DNA from: Rhynochetos jubatus
Taxonomy: Eukaryota; Chordata; Aves; Eurypygiformes; Rhynochetidae
Reading direction: 5' to 3'
Assembly: GCA_027574665.1 (NCBI GenBank)
Contig: CM050668.1
Span: 8,518,001 to 8,582,000 of the forward strand
DNA: 64,000 nt
Below, piece by piece: positions 36,489-48,076 of this stretch (the first letter of the stretch is position 1; every line of letters starts with the position of its first letter). A model generated the notes under the pieces. The model was not told the DNA's origin, made no database searches, and worked only from the letters and a program-made list of their open reading frames with translations. Both the position numbers and the translations under genes were made by a program.

Positions 36489-37639
36489 GTGAGTAACCGT
36501 AAACTGCCTTGTGTTTCAGTCCCGGCCGTTTGGCACACAATAATGATTTTTTTCCTGAGTGGAAACCAAAGGCCTCCAGGGGACAGCGAGGTCAGGCGCA
36601 GCAGGCACTAGCACGGGGTTGGTGACGCTGGTTTGCTGCTGACTGGTTTGTCTGATCCCAGTCATTCTTCTTAGTCATTGCACGGGTGGATTGCAGCCCT
36701 TCAGGGAAGGGGCTCTCCTAGGTGGGAACATGAGCTTTGGACAGCAAGGCTCTTTGGTGTGCCGGTACCAAGGAGTCCAGCTCTCCCAAAGGTCTGTCTT
36801 CCACAATGGCCACTTTGCAAGGGCTGAGCAGAAATAAGCAGAGCTGGGAGCTGGGGAGTGTTTTGTGGCAGGGCCAAGGGGTGAGGGACCAAGGCCTCAT
36901 GTGCGCCACACTGAGCCTGCCCTGGTTCAGGCACTGTGATGGCTCAGGCACTGCTTCCAGCCATCTGCTTCTCCATAGCTGTCCTTCCCGAGCACACACC
37001 ATCAGCTCCCTCTGAGCAGCACGTTAGGGATCACGTGAACCAAAAGATGTGTCCAGACCATCATGGTTAACATGCAGCTAAAGATGTGTCTGTTAATTGA
37101 CCTTCTTCTGCTCTGAGTCCACATATAACCATTGGCTTTCCAATGCCTGTGGCAAGGAGGTCCATGTTTAAAATAATCCAGGGCTTCTTATTTGTGTTTT
37201 CCTTGGACAAAGACCACATGAAGAGACAGGTCATCATAAATCAGGGCATGCATTTTTCTGGAATACTCTTCCCCTAGCCAGGCCTGACTTGCAAAGTCAG
37301 ATGTACCCATCGCATGCTTTCTCTGCTACCGTAAATTGGAACTGTTAGCTCCCAAGGAAAAAAGCATGAGAGGTGGGAAGGAGAGGTCATGAGGAAAGGA
37401 ACAGCGAAAGAACCCAAATCAAAAGGTAGCATATCTGTAATGGTACCGTGCTTCACTGCTTGAAAGTTACTGACTTACACTGAAAGTCATGATTTATTAT
37501 AACTAACTCTTCTACAAAACCTGCTAATGAAATGATGCCAGTATGTGTTAAAGCAGTCAATAATGCTGAACCAAGGAAGACATGAAAAGAGTTCTGATCA
37601 ACTATTAATAGTGTAGCAGTCCTATTTTGAAAAGATCCC
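36489..37639. other. Unique non-coding sequence
   Basis: No gene or repeat recognised. Frames open on opposite strands over 36701-37015 (77-94 codons) overlap each other and have no familiar content. Confidence 0.5.
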
Positions 37640-37910
37640 CAAATTTGTGTGTGGTGGCATTAAAACTAACCTCTTTAAAGAACACTTAGTGCACCTTAGT
37701 AGTATCTATTATAGTATATGGGATTTTAATTGCTTTATTATAAAAGAAAGCAATATTCACCCTTTTATGAATTTTGATTTAATGACTTTAGCACATTCAT
37801 TATTAGTTCATTATGGTTCTGTGGAATTGAGGCCTCCTGAGTTAAAAGGATGTCCCCACACTAAGCTGGCCTCAATTAAAATGTAATCATATTGTGGTTA
37901 ATCTCAAGGA
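37640..37910. promoter_or_regulatory. Candidate AT-rich homeobox-motif-dense enhancer
   Basis: A repeat-free AT-rich block holding TAATTG (37727-37732), TTTATGA (37764-37770, HOX/CDX-like), several ATTA cores around 37798-37813 and TCAATTAAA (37872-37880). Similar density and texture are common in conserved developmental enhancers. A plus-strand frame of 79 codons (37647-37886) crosses it but looks incidental. Conservation is not testable from this sequence. Confidence 0.3.
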
Positions 37911-39289
37911 CTCGCTCTAGGAGTGCAGGGGTATGCGCGAGAGAGAGGCGGTGGGGGGCACGAGGAGGAAGCATGAATGCAGAGAGGCAGGACTTGCACT
38001 GGTGAAATGCTCTTTACGTCCACTTCTGAAAATGTCCTGGGCTGTAATCTGAAATTGCTTTCTTAGCTTGACCCATAATATCACATGTTTAAAGCCATAA
38101 CTAGAACTTCTTGGAATAAATAGAACAGCACTGATTTCTAGCAGTAGGGGAAAACCCTATTTGTGACAGTTTGGCCAGTTCCCCATCAAGTCCTGGAGCC
38201 GGCAAAGGCCCATGACAAAAGGTCCATTGGCAGTCCAACAGGTATCAGTGAGACGTGGAAGGGACCGCAGGTAGACTGGCCCAGACTCACTGCTGCACTG
38301 GGGCCCATATGTGTGTGCAGATGGGACAAGAGGGAAGCCCCTTGCAGAGAGAAGTGGCAACATGGAACAGTGATATGTGGGTATGACTGGAATAGCAGTT
38401 TTTCTGTGGAAGGACAGCTGCATAATTAATTGTTCTGCTCCTATCCTCATGTTGCTGAGGTTGGATGCACAAGAAAGCCCTCTCCTGTTGAGCCTTGTGT
38501 TTCCATGTTTGACCACAGGGCCACGTTAAGAAAACCAGCAAGTTGTGATGATCTGGAAAAAGATGAGAAATTCAGCTCACAAGTAATTTGGTTGAAATAT
38601 TCCCTCTTTGATGTTTTGCCATACGGAACAGTATAATAACTCTTCCAGAAGAACGCTCCAAACAGAGCTATTTTGGGATTACTTTTCTCCTTTAGCTTTT
38701 ATCCTGTGGTTTTCCTGTATCTTCTTTTTATCTTCCCCATCTCATTGAAAATGTCTCAAGCTTTCACCAACTACTTCTGATGTTTCAAGATCCCTTCAAG
38801 CTTAGATCCTGGGTATAAATAAGAGTTCTTGTTAGTAAAGCTGGAGTGCTTTGCAACAACTGTTTGAAAGGCTTTATGTTACATTTTTTGACTCTAGAGT
38901 AAAGCCAAACCTGGAATCCATGAGCCCTGAAACTGAGGAGAATGGAGAGAGGCCAGACCCCTGTGTGCTGCAAAGCAAGTGTTTGTAATGCAGGGGTCAG
39001 GGAGGATTTCCACAATAGCTTCTCATTTAGAAAAACAGATCCTCATTGAGTATAAAGCTGAGTCTTCAATTTCAGTTCATAATTTGATGTAATTTGAGCT
39101 AAATAAATAGTTAAAAAGGAAAAAAAACCTAAGCCCCAGAGAAACTAGAATCCTGCTTTCACATAATGTCTTTGTTAATACAAAGTCCAGTGAACGTTTT
39201 GAAGAACAGCAATTTTTAGACTCTAAAAGGAGACATTTGTTTCTGTAAGAGTAGAAAGCAAATTAAGTCTAAAAGGTTAGTTATCAGGA
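37911..39289. other. Unique non-coding sequence
   Basis: No gene or recognisable repeat. Frames at 38157-38516 (minus, 119 codons) and 38163-38429 (plus, 88 codons) cover the same bases and match nothing known to me. Confidence 0.5.
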
Positions 39290-39420
39290 ACAACCCTCAC
39301 CAGATTTTGTGCCATACTGTTTAATTATTATGAAAGATAATTACTCTGGGAATGTCAGTAATGCCAGTAACGTCGATATTTCATAAAGCTTTTACAGATT
39401 ACAGGAATATATTGGAAAGT
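39290..39420. promoter_or_regulatory. Candidate element with paired TAATTA sites
   Basis: Two TAATTA homeodomain cores (39322-39327 and 39338-39343) lie 16 bp apart, start to start, in an AT-rich, repeat-free block. Paired TAATTA sites within one to two helical turns are a usual arrangement for homeodomain targets. Chance occurrence is likely in AT-rich DNA, so confidence is low. Confidence 0.22.
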
Positions 39421-41729
39421 GTATTTCATGAAGTAAGAAAAGCTGTTTGGGGAAAATGATGTTTTTATGGCGGTGACTTATGTGTAGAGTTTTACACTGT
39501 CTTTTCAGGCTCTTCATCAGTTTACAGCTGCAATGAGTCTTTTGTTTCCCAAATTTCACAAGTCTCTCTAAATCGCTATTACATGTTGCTGACGATCAAA
39601 GGCCAGGCCAGACCCATTGGCTTTGCCAGAGGGAACTCCACGCTCAGCAGCATTGACGCTGTACTCAGGGAGCTGTAGAGTTCCCTAAACTGGGGCACAT
39701 CCAATTGCCTTGGGAAGTTATCTTTCTTTTTTCTTACACCATTTAGGGTGTTATCTTGCAAATGATTAATCTCAAAAGCACTTGCACAGAAAATACTCAG
39801 CACTGGCAGGACAAGGTCCAGAGAGAAAACAGCTTAAGAAATTTCTTCATTACTCTAAAAATACATTCGCATCAACACAACCTTGTTGTCATTAACGTGT
39901 TTGGTTTCTGAAATGATTTAGAGTCAGAGACATGCTTCAGAGTACAAGTCTGTTGGAGGTGGCTTGAATGTTTCTTTCACTTGTCCAGGTTCTGCGTGAT
40001 GGCGTTTCTGCATCTGGATGTGGTGGTTTCCAGTCTTGTGGCTTCCAAGATGCCTGTTCCACACCCTCGTGGTGTGGGTGCTAAAGTGGATGCTTCTTCC
40101 AACTGAGATACGTGTGCAAGTAAGTGCATGACTCTTCCTTTTTTTTTTTTTTTGCTGAAAATACTCTTGCAGAACAAATTTGAATTACGTCTATTTTGGT
40201 GGAAAGACACCAAGTTTAACAAAAGCAGTTAGTGAAGTTTCATAAATATTGGAAAAAAAGAGATACATTTGCCATGTACTATGTGCTTTTTGATATAGAT
40301 GGACACAGCTACTTCTAAGAATTTAATTCCCACAATGGAGCAGAAGGCAGCAGACTGTGTGTCAGTTTTCTGCCTGCTGCTGCCTGGCACCTGGGAAGCA
40401 AAATGGAGATGCCTTTGCAGACAGTCGTTCTCTGGCCCACTTCTGCGTCAAAGAATGGCCAGACCAACATCCTTCCCCTCTGTCCTGCCGTACCCTCAGG
40501 CTGGGATCTCCACTGGGGGCATGCTGGGCATCACGAACCTGTGGCACTAAAGCAGCTGTGCTTACACTAGGGCTTTGAGACAGAGCTGTGTCTTGCTTTC
40601 CAGGCCATGTACGCCTGCAGATACAGCATGTTGAGTAACTGTAGTGGAGGCCAGCACCTTCCACATGCCATTGAACGATCGCTGAGTTCCTCCAAGGAGA
40701 AATCAGTATCTCACTGTGTGTGTGTGTAGATATGGTAGATGCAGAGTGAGCCTCGTGTTTGATGGGCTTAGAGGAGCAGATGCTGGTGAGAGATGAACAC
40801 TGCCAAGTATATCTCTGCTTTTGATTAGTTTGCAAAGACGAGTAATTGAATCCCAACAACCTTTCTGCACTGTAGTTATCTTCATCTTTTGTCTTTCCCT
40901 GAGCACCCCTTAGCGAGTATACACATACCTGCACTTTGGTCAATAGAATACAGCCCGTAAAGTGATTTGTAGAGAGAGATTGTAGCGCCTTTTCCCTCAG
41001 TGAGCTTGAGAAAGGTAAAAATTATCGTATTATGAGTGCTTTGGTCATGAAGAGAAAATGATGCTAGATATGAACAGAAGAAATTCCTCTTATCCCTGAG
41101 AAGTTTTAAGCATTAAATTAATTCCCCTATCTCTTGGCATGTTAATGGGAAGGCTTTCAGCTCTGCGTTAGGCAGAGGTCCACATTTGCATTTAGATGGA
41201 GCTATTTTAAGAATTGTAGTATATACATAGGGGCCTGTATCCCATTTACAATAGAATCTGTAAGATAAAATTAATATCTAGTAAGTGGTTGTTTTTCCAG
41301 TTTTGTTATAATCTGAACCAGTAACTGAAGTGGTATAATCTGACATAATAAATCCTAGAGTCATTCACTTGAGAGATATCTTATCCACCCACAAGGAGAA
41401 CACACTCCTTAACCAGTGAAGTGGGTTATATTTTTTCCCTTTCACGAGACAGCCATGAAGTACTGCATCCAGGGCCGTTCCTGCCAATGATACCCAGAAG
41501 ACTTTTTTTGGCTTGTGTAAAACAACCTTCTGCCTCGCAGAGAGAAAGGCTTTTTCCCCACCACACAGCAAACCACGGCAGGGTGGCGGTGGCTGTCAGG
41601 TGAGGCAGTGCAGGGACCTCGAACCCTTCCATTTATCGCTGTCCTGCAGAAAGGCTCCCGCAGACATTTCTCATGCGTGCAGGGGTCCTTGCTAAGTCAT
41701 GGCTGCTGGTTTTGCACATAGGCACTTGG
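39421..41729. other. Unique non-coding sequence
   Basis: This stretch contains the longest open frame of the window, 193 codons on the minus strand (40362-40943). Its translation has no domain, signal or repeat I recognise, and the plus strand is open over part of it, so I read it as chance. A run of T lies at about 40137-40153 and a short TG tract at 40715-40727. Confidence 0.5.
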
Positions 41730-41971
41730 GTGACAGCAACCTCCTGCAACGCTACAGGCTTGGGGACGAGGGGCTGGAAAGCTGCCTGGCAGAAAAGGAC
41801 CTGGGGGTGTTGGTCCGCAGCGGCTGAATATGAGCCAGCACTGTGCCCAGGTGGCCAAAAAGGCCAATGGCATCCTGGCCTGCATCAGGAACAGTGTGGC
41901 CAGCAGGACCATGATTGGATTTGATGATCTTAAAGGTCTTTTCCAATGTAAAAGGTTCTGTGATGCTGTGA
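41730..41971 (+). mobile_element. CR1 LINE fragment, plus strand, internally deleted
   Basis: The part to about 41910 matches the C-terminal coding region of CR1 ORF2 (GACCTGGGGGTGTTGG, GAATATGAGCCAGCA, GTGCCCAGGTGGCCAA, GTGTGGCCAGCAGGA). The element then jumps directly to the CR1 3' end (GATGATCTTAAAGGTCTTTT and TTCTGTGATGCTGTG, the degenerate terminal octamer repeats). Several hundred bases of the usual 3' region are missing between them. One base appears lost near 41814 relative to the usual coding phase, and stops follow. The copy is 5'-truncated, as most CR1 copies are, and dead. Confidence 0.85.
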
Positions 41972-42587
41972 AATGCTCGGTGCTCCTCTGAGCTGCTGCT
42001 GAAGGGTTGCCATCTGCAGCAGGGTGATGTATGAAGCCTGGGTTTGGGGTTTCAGCCTGGTGCACACCACCCAAAAATGGTTATTTCTCTGGCAGCTGCC
42101 AGCAAGGATGAAGGAGAGCCCTGGTGAAGGGGGAGCGATGGCTCTGCCTCGTTCTCCTGCCAAGAGAGGACCGAGGAGCCACGGTTTCATTTGCCATGCA
42201 TTAATTCTGGTGGCAGGGCTAGTGTGAAGTGGTGATGTAAAATCAATGCGTTTTGTTTCAAATCCAATCCACTTTCACTGACATAAATTAGTCATCAGTG
42301 TAAAGCCGCTGCATCCAGCGACACAGGGTAGCCCTGAGATAATTCACTCCTGCAGCTGGAGCCACACAAAACCACCGGTTGTTTGATGGAGCAAGCACCC
42401 CCAGGTGAGACGAGGTGCTCGGGTGCTGCTAGAGGGACTTTTTCAAGGAGGCTTTTAAGTGACATTTCCTAAAATTGTCCTGTTGAGCTAGAAGGAAAAT
42501 TGTACTGATTTTACTGCCTCTGTTTTTAGACAAAACCCAGCTAGGATTTCACACTAAATGTGCTGTGCCTTGCAGCTCCTTGTCAAA
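41972..42587. other. Unique sequence between CR1 and LTR
   Basis: No gene recognised. A splice-like pair (CTCCTGCAG before 42356, CCCAG|GTGAGA at 42404) encloses 49 nt with an open frame. I note it as an example of how often such pairs occur, not as an exon call. Confidence 0.45.
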
Positions 42588-42592
42588 GACGG

Positions 42593-43157
42593 TGTCCTGG
42601 TTTAAGCGGCAGCTTAGCCCCACACAGCCGCTCACTCTCTCCCCCGTAGTGGGGTGGGTGAGAGAATCGGAAAAGTAAAAGTGAGAAAACTCATGGGTTG
42701 AGATAATAATTGAAATATAATAATGATAATAGTTGTAATGAAAAGAGAAATTACTAAAAGAGAGAGAAATAAAACCCAAGAAAAACAGTTGATGCTAATG
42801 AAAGCAACAGTTACTCACCACCAACTGACTGATGCCCAGCCAGTTCCCAAGCAGCAGCCCCCAGCCAGCTTTCCCACTAGTTTGTAGTTTATATGCTGAG
42901 CATGATGCCATGTGATCTGGAATATCCCTTTGGTCACTTGGGATCAGCTGTCCCGGCTGTGTCCCCTTCTTGTTCTCCCCCAGCCTCCTTCCTAGCAGGG
43001 CAGTGTGAGAAGCTGGAAAGTCCTTGACTTAGTGTCAGCCCTGCTCAGCATCAACTAAACCAGTGTGTTGTCAACATTATTTCAGCCAAGTCCAAAACAC
43101 AGCACTCTACCAGCTACTAGGAAGAAAATTAACTCTATCCCAGCCAAAACCAGGACA
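42593..43157 (-). mobile_element. ERVL-type solo LTR, minus strand, intact target-site duplication
   Basis: On the plus strand this 565-bp unit begins TGTCCTGGTTTAAG and ends AGCCAAAACCAGGACA, so the element reads right to left with TG...CA ends. It is flanked by a perfect 5-bp duplication GACGG (42588-42592 and 43158-43162). Read in its own orientation it shows the same boxes as the copy at 27974 (GGATAGAGTTAATTTTC near the start, ACCCATGAGTTTTCTCAC and a CCCCACTACGGGGGAGAG-type segment near the end). Class III ERVs make 5-bp duplications. No internal retroviral sequence adjoins, so this is a recombined solo LTR. Confidence 0.9.
42888..42893 (-). promoter_or_regulatory. TATA box of the minus-strand LTR
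   Basis: On the minus strand the sequence reads TATAAA, about 265 bp into the LTR, followed by CTACAAACTAG. This is the expected place for the U3 promoter box of such an LTR. The sister LTR at 27974 lacks it. The box could still drive transcription toward lower coordinates. Confidence 0.5.
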
Positions 43158-43162
43158 GACGG

Positions 43163-46100
43163 AAATGGTATTGGTCACTTAAAGTTACTTCCAAGGCTTG
43201 TAGTAAATGGATTCTTCTACTTGTATAGGGAATTCTTAAAAGCCCCTCTGCCAACATATTGAACAAAATGCCAAAAATATTGAACATTTGAACAAAAATT
43301 TCCTGAAAAATGATAGTCCCAAACCCTCTAAACTAAAACCATGTTTCAAGTGGATTGAAACTCTGTTCATACAAAGTTGAAATGTTTCATCTTGGTGTGA
43401 CTCTGTGTTTCTTATACGAAGTTATATCTTCTAATGGCTATGTATGCAATGGGAATATTTTGAAGGAAGTTGTGACATCAGAAATTAATGTGTTTCTATA
43501 ATATCAAAAACTCTTTTGACTTTTCTCTAAAAATGAATTACAGTTTAAATTGCAAAGTTGGTGCAAGAAATTCCTCACATAGGAAGTAAGCACTGCTGCA
43601 TGGAAAGCCCTTGTGGGAAAGATTCAGTGTGTCATGGGGCCTTGTGCTCTGTCTCACCAGAAATTACTCAGATGATGGGGAGAATTAAAAAATTATCTCC
43701 CAAGAACACATTATCAGCGTTCCCAGGAGCTGCACCTAGCAGAGGCCTGTTTGCCAACTCCTGCTGTTACTTCTTACTGACAGCTATGAAAGCATTTCTG
43801 TTTTAGGGGGAGAGCAAGCTCACCCGTTTCCCAGTCTTTCTGACCACCCCGTGCCTGCCTGCTGCCTGCTAAGACCCAGCTGAAGCAGCACTGCTGCCAG
43901 ATGGAGTTTCTGCAACCCCAGAGACCAGGTCAAAGATTGAAACCTGGATCAAAAGCCTATTTTTTTTTCCAAGTGAACCCATATCTGTTAAGAATTGGAC
44001 TAGTGAGCAGTAATCCTCTAGTCTTACATGACAGACCAGATGAATGGATGAGAAAAGATAGATAACAGGGAAAGCTTGTTTTGGACTAGTTTCCCTAACA
44101 GGAATGGAAGAATAGTGAGACATGTCAAATTGACTTTTACAGAGCAGGTTAATGCCAGATACTTGTTTATCCTTGGAGATTCCTCAAATCCAGCAAATAT
44201 CAGCATTACCTAATGAAAGCTCAGGGAAGAGTGGGAAATTGAGCATGTACAGTTCAGAGGAGGGGAAGATGCAGATGAAAACAAATGAAAAGCCTCTCTC
44301 CTTCATGTTTCAAGCACCAAATTATGCTTGACATTTCAATTTCCCCAAGGCGCGCTTCCGTAAAATCGTCTTGAACTCTCCTCAAAGTGTTAAAGCTTCC
44401 ATCAGCTCCTCCAGTGGCATCAAACAGGTCAGATTCAGTTCTGTCTCAGGTGTGAAATGTAATCATTGTTACAGCACTGCACAACCAGCATCGAGAAGAA
44501 GCACCAAATGTCTCGAATGTTTTTATGGGTGGGCTTCACCATCGGCTTTGCAATAGGGCCCGATGGAAATGCTGTGCCTAACACATTGCTGCTCAGGTGG
44601 GGGGCGGTCGGGTTTGATGACTTGTGTGTGGCTTGTTTTGAACCGTTTCTGGGAATTCGGGATGTTTACCACTTGCGTGTGGCTAGTTGCACATGAGGAT
44701 CTCCGTGTTATGTGTCTGTAGCCAGAAGGTCTTGAGTCCTTTGGAGATCTGTAGGAGAAATCTGTAACCACTAAAATTCTCATTAGTTCTCAATGTTCCA
44801 ACTTTTTTAGGAAGTTTGAAAGCCTGAAGTTTTGAAGTGTTTTGACCATGTCCCCAGTGAAAAATACCAAGAGTAGGGAAATGGCAGAAATGCCGTGTTT
44901 TTCCCAATCTGTTCTATTGACATGTTTTGTTTTTCCTTAGCTTGTTTTCTTCTAAAGGTCAGTGAAATTTTCAGTTGCATAAATTTTACTGACTTTACTC
45001 ATTGCAGTCAGGCTTTTGAGGGAGATGCTGAGCTTACGTGTACTGTCAGCACCAGACAGCCCGAAGAAACCCTCCTCCCTTGTGAGTGGGAATAATGGTG
45101 ACCCGGCTTTTGAGAGACCTCACTGAATTGAATTCTTTGAAAAATATACCCTTGGGCTGTGGTTGCAGAGCACTTGAGAAGGCCTGTGATTGATGACATG
45201 GTCATTATGAACATGATTAAGAGCAGCCAGGATTTACATTTACCACCTTGGCCTTTTCCAGTGTCTGCTAAACTGTGGTCTCAGGACCACCACTGATGCG
45301 CACAACGTGACTCTGTGTGTGGAGGAGGGACGGGGGAGCTGTGATTAATTTGGCTGGCAACATGATGCTGGCTCTCTTCTTTGATTGCAGCCGATGAATA
45401 GTGTTTTAAAAGCTAAGAATACATTAAGCACTTTGCTATAGCTCCTATACAGTCTGAGGGCCAGAACCACAGCTGTGCTCAGTTTACAATGGGTGCAGCT
45501 GAAGAAAGAAGAGGAAGGAAAAGAGACAGATTTTAGCTTAGCTATAGATGCTGGTATCTTGGGATGTGGCTGGGGGCACAGGCACTGGTTCTCCCCATGC
45601 TGGGAGCAGGCGGAGGGCTTGCTGATGGGGTTTCGGGCAGGAACAGGACCAGATTTGGCTGCTTCATCATGTCAAAATAAGAAGTGAACAAGGGATTTGT
45701 GTTCCCTGCCATCCCTCCAGCGTTGCAGTTACTCCTGTTTCTGGAAAGCTTTTTCCCTCCTAGCCTGAAGCTCCCCCCCAGGCCAGGGAAGATCCCACTC
45801 CCCACCTGGCAATGTGGCCCTGTGAGTCTTCGGGAGGTGCCAGCCCTGCACAGGGATGGACAGGGAGTGTGGGGTCTCCCTGGCCCTTGTCACAGCAGGC
45901 ACCCCTCGGGCTGATCGCAGTGCCACTTTCCCTCTGTGGGGCAGGGTTATGGGGATCTCATCATTACCCTGATTCCCCCAGGAACTGCACAAGCTTCGTA
46001 TTAACTGCTGCCTCTTGCCCAAGTTGGCTGAGATTAGCTGTCTGGCTAAAGCTGGCTGGGGGAAGAGGCAGTGAAAGAGGGATAGATGGAAAGCTCAGGC

Positions 46101-46869
46101 TCACAAGCCCTGTGTCCTTCAGAAACTAGTCATGCTGGGGTGGGAAGCAGCAGCCTCACAGGTGCAAGGAGCAGAGGAGGCTTCTTTGCTGCACTTCATG
46201 GCCAACATCCATGAGGTCCACTGGGTTGAGGAGTGTGCCATCAGCATATCTTTTGTGTAACACAGCAGCTCTTCTCTAACATCTATTTTTCACTTCTTCA
46301 TAGTGCCGGCTGTTAATAACAACTAAAACTTTCATCGCAGAACCCCTGTGTGCCAGGACATTTGTTGCAATTGCCCTGGTTTGATGGCAACCACTGAAGG
46401 AAATAAAAATGACCGCTTTGGAGCAGCCTCATCATGCAGTGTGATGACTCCTGGCAGCAGGAGAGCCATTCACTTTCCTGAAGACCGCTGTTCAGACACA
46501 GGGTCTCCACAGACAAGGTACCAAATAATTCTGGTTTCCCTCCCAGTCAGGTAGGCAGGAGGACTGCCAGGGCCTTGCGGGAAGGGTGACCATAGGTGAG
46601 AGAGACTCCACTATCACAGCAGGATGCAACTGTGCTGATGTAAGCCATGCCCTGCTTGCTCACTTCCATGGTAAAATCAAAGAAAGATTTGGGTCTGTTC
46701 CCCACAATGTGGGAGATGGGGAATTTGCCCCTTGCAGGAAAGCATGGGATATTGCTCCTGCTTCCTGCCTGTCTGGTCACCACTACTTGCCAGCTGCGAT
46801 ACCCTTTGCTCTCTCCAGCCATCCCCCTGCCCCCAAAAGTTTACTCCAGACAGGTTGGCTTGGCACGGG
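43163..46869. other. Unique non-coding sequence
   Basis: About 3.7 kb with no gene or nameable repeat. The AT-rich part (43250-43560) has short local duplications such as ATTGAAC repeated around 43257-43290. GC rises at 45600-46100, where open frames on both strands (97-105 codons) overlap and mean little. Confidence 0.5.
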
Positions 46870-47060
46870 GCAGCCATGACGGATCTTTAAGCTGTAATGA
46901 TAAATTATGCTCCATTGCACAGTCCTTCTGGAAAGAGATTTTAATGTGGATTAAAATAAAAGAGGTTTGATAGATGTTGGAAATGTCTCCCTTTGGCTGT
47001 TAAGAAAAAATTCTGAATGCCTGTAATATTTCTGCCGAGAATTACAATAATTGGTATTTA
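46870..47060. promoter_or_regulatory. Candidate enhancer with OTX/PITX-like and homeobox sites
   Basis: The block has TAATGA (46895-46900), GGATTA (46948-46953, a bicoid-class OTX/PITX core) and TAATTGG (47048-47054), without repeats. The sequence is AT-rich and evenly textured, like known conserved non-coding elements. Evidence is limited to motifs. Confidence 0.27.
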
Positions 47061-48050
47061 AATAGTATTCTGAACAGAGCTGCGATTGCTTAGAAAAGCC
47101 AACCCCAGGAGCAAGATCTCTTGTCTTTAACAGCTCAGCCAGGCTTGGGAACTTAAAAAGAAACTCGAATTATTGGAAATTTAAAACATGCCCTTGCTTT
47201 GGCTTGAATGCAACATCAAAGCAGGAGCCTGTGTGTTCCTGAAAAAAATGCTTCTTTCCCCTCCCAGCTGCTAAATGCTGTTTCTTCCCTGATTTTATTA
47301 GCATCACTATCCCAGCACCATCTCCATCCACAAATGCCTTTTCAGTCTGCTCACAGGAAGGAGTCAGTTTTGCTGTCTCGGAAGAAGAATTACCCACAAC
47401 CCAAACAACTAGTGCCAGGAGCTAAAGAAGGCTGGTGATCTTACAGGCAGCACTGCTTCCCTTTGGACACAGTGGGCACACTGATGCTCTGTGCTGAGAG
47501 GGCCTCGTCACTCAAAGGGTACGTTAAATCCATCGCCCAAGCAGAGGTCCAGCTGGGGTGCTGGATTCCAGCACCATGGTGGTAATTGTATTCAGGAGCC
47601 GCTAGCCAAATGCTGTCTTGCTTCCCCAGGACCCAGCAGTTTCCGATGGACACTGTGTTCCCTGCTACTGCTTGCTCTCATCTGGTCTTCGGTGCTCAGG
47701 AAAGCCATTGCACATCTGTGATCTCCACCCAAGAAAGGCCGAATCACTGTTTCAGAGTAAGTTGCACAAAACTCATTTTATAATGACTGGGTTTCTTTGA
47801 GACAAGCCCCAGTATCTTTGTACATGTAAGATTCTGCTGCTGTCTTTCCTGCTCCTTCCCAAATCCAACATCTAGTTGCTACCATCCCACCTGTTTCCCA
47901 CATCCATGTAGGATTTAAGTCCCTGCAAATCAAACCTCTAAGAATACTGCCATTTCCACATTTGGCCTTTTCTCAGGTCATTCAGCTCTCCTAGCAAGCA
48001 TTTGTGACCCCAACAGATTACTCCACTGATGGGACCGAACTGGGGCCAAA
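47061..48050. other. Unique non-coding sequence
   Basis: No gene or repeat recognised. Short overlapping frames of 60-76 codons in 47208-47800 on both strands are unremarkable. Confidence 0.5.
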
Positions 48051-48076
48051 TGCCACCAAAAAGTGTTTTGGTGGCA
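48051..48076. repeat. Perfect inverted repeat (hairpin)
   Basis: TGCCACCAAAA (48051-48061), loop AGTG, then the exact reverse complement TTTTGGTGGCA (48066-48076). An 11-bp perfect stem with a 4-nt loop is stable on paper but too short for a standard pre-miRNA. The GCCACC/GGTGGC arms could also form a palindromic protein-binding site. Confidence 0.75.

Noticed and set aside
40715..40727. Short TG dinucleotide tract (also 54934-54945)
   Set aside because: Too short to be a meaningful microsatellite.
40362..40943. 193-codon open frame, minus strand (longest in the window)
   Set aside because: No recognisable domain, signal or homology; the plus strand is also open over part of it; no convincing promoter or splice sites.
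42356..42404. 49-nt splice-flanked open segment (CTGCAG ... CAG|GTGAGA)
   Set aside because: Weak pyrimidine tract and length not a multiple of three; shows that such pairs arise by chance here.
44616..44690. Apparent duplication ACTTGTGTGTGGCTTG / ACTTGCGTGTGGCTAG, 51 bp apart
   Set aside because: Similarity is limited to about 16 bases and the sequence between the copies is unrelated; probably coincidence.
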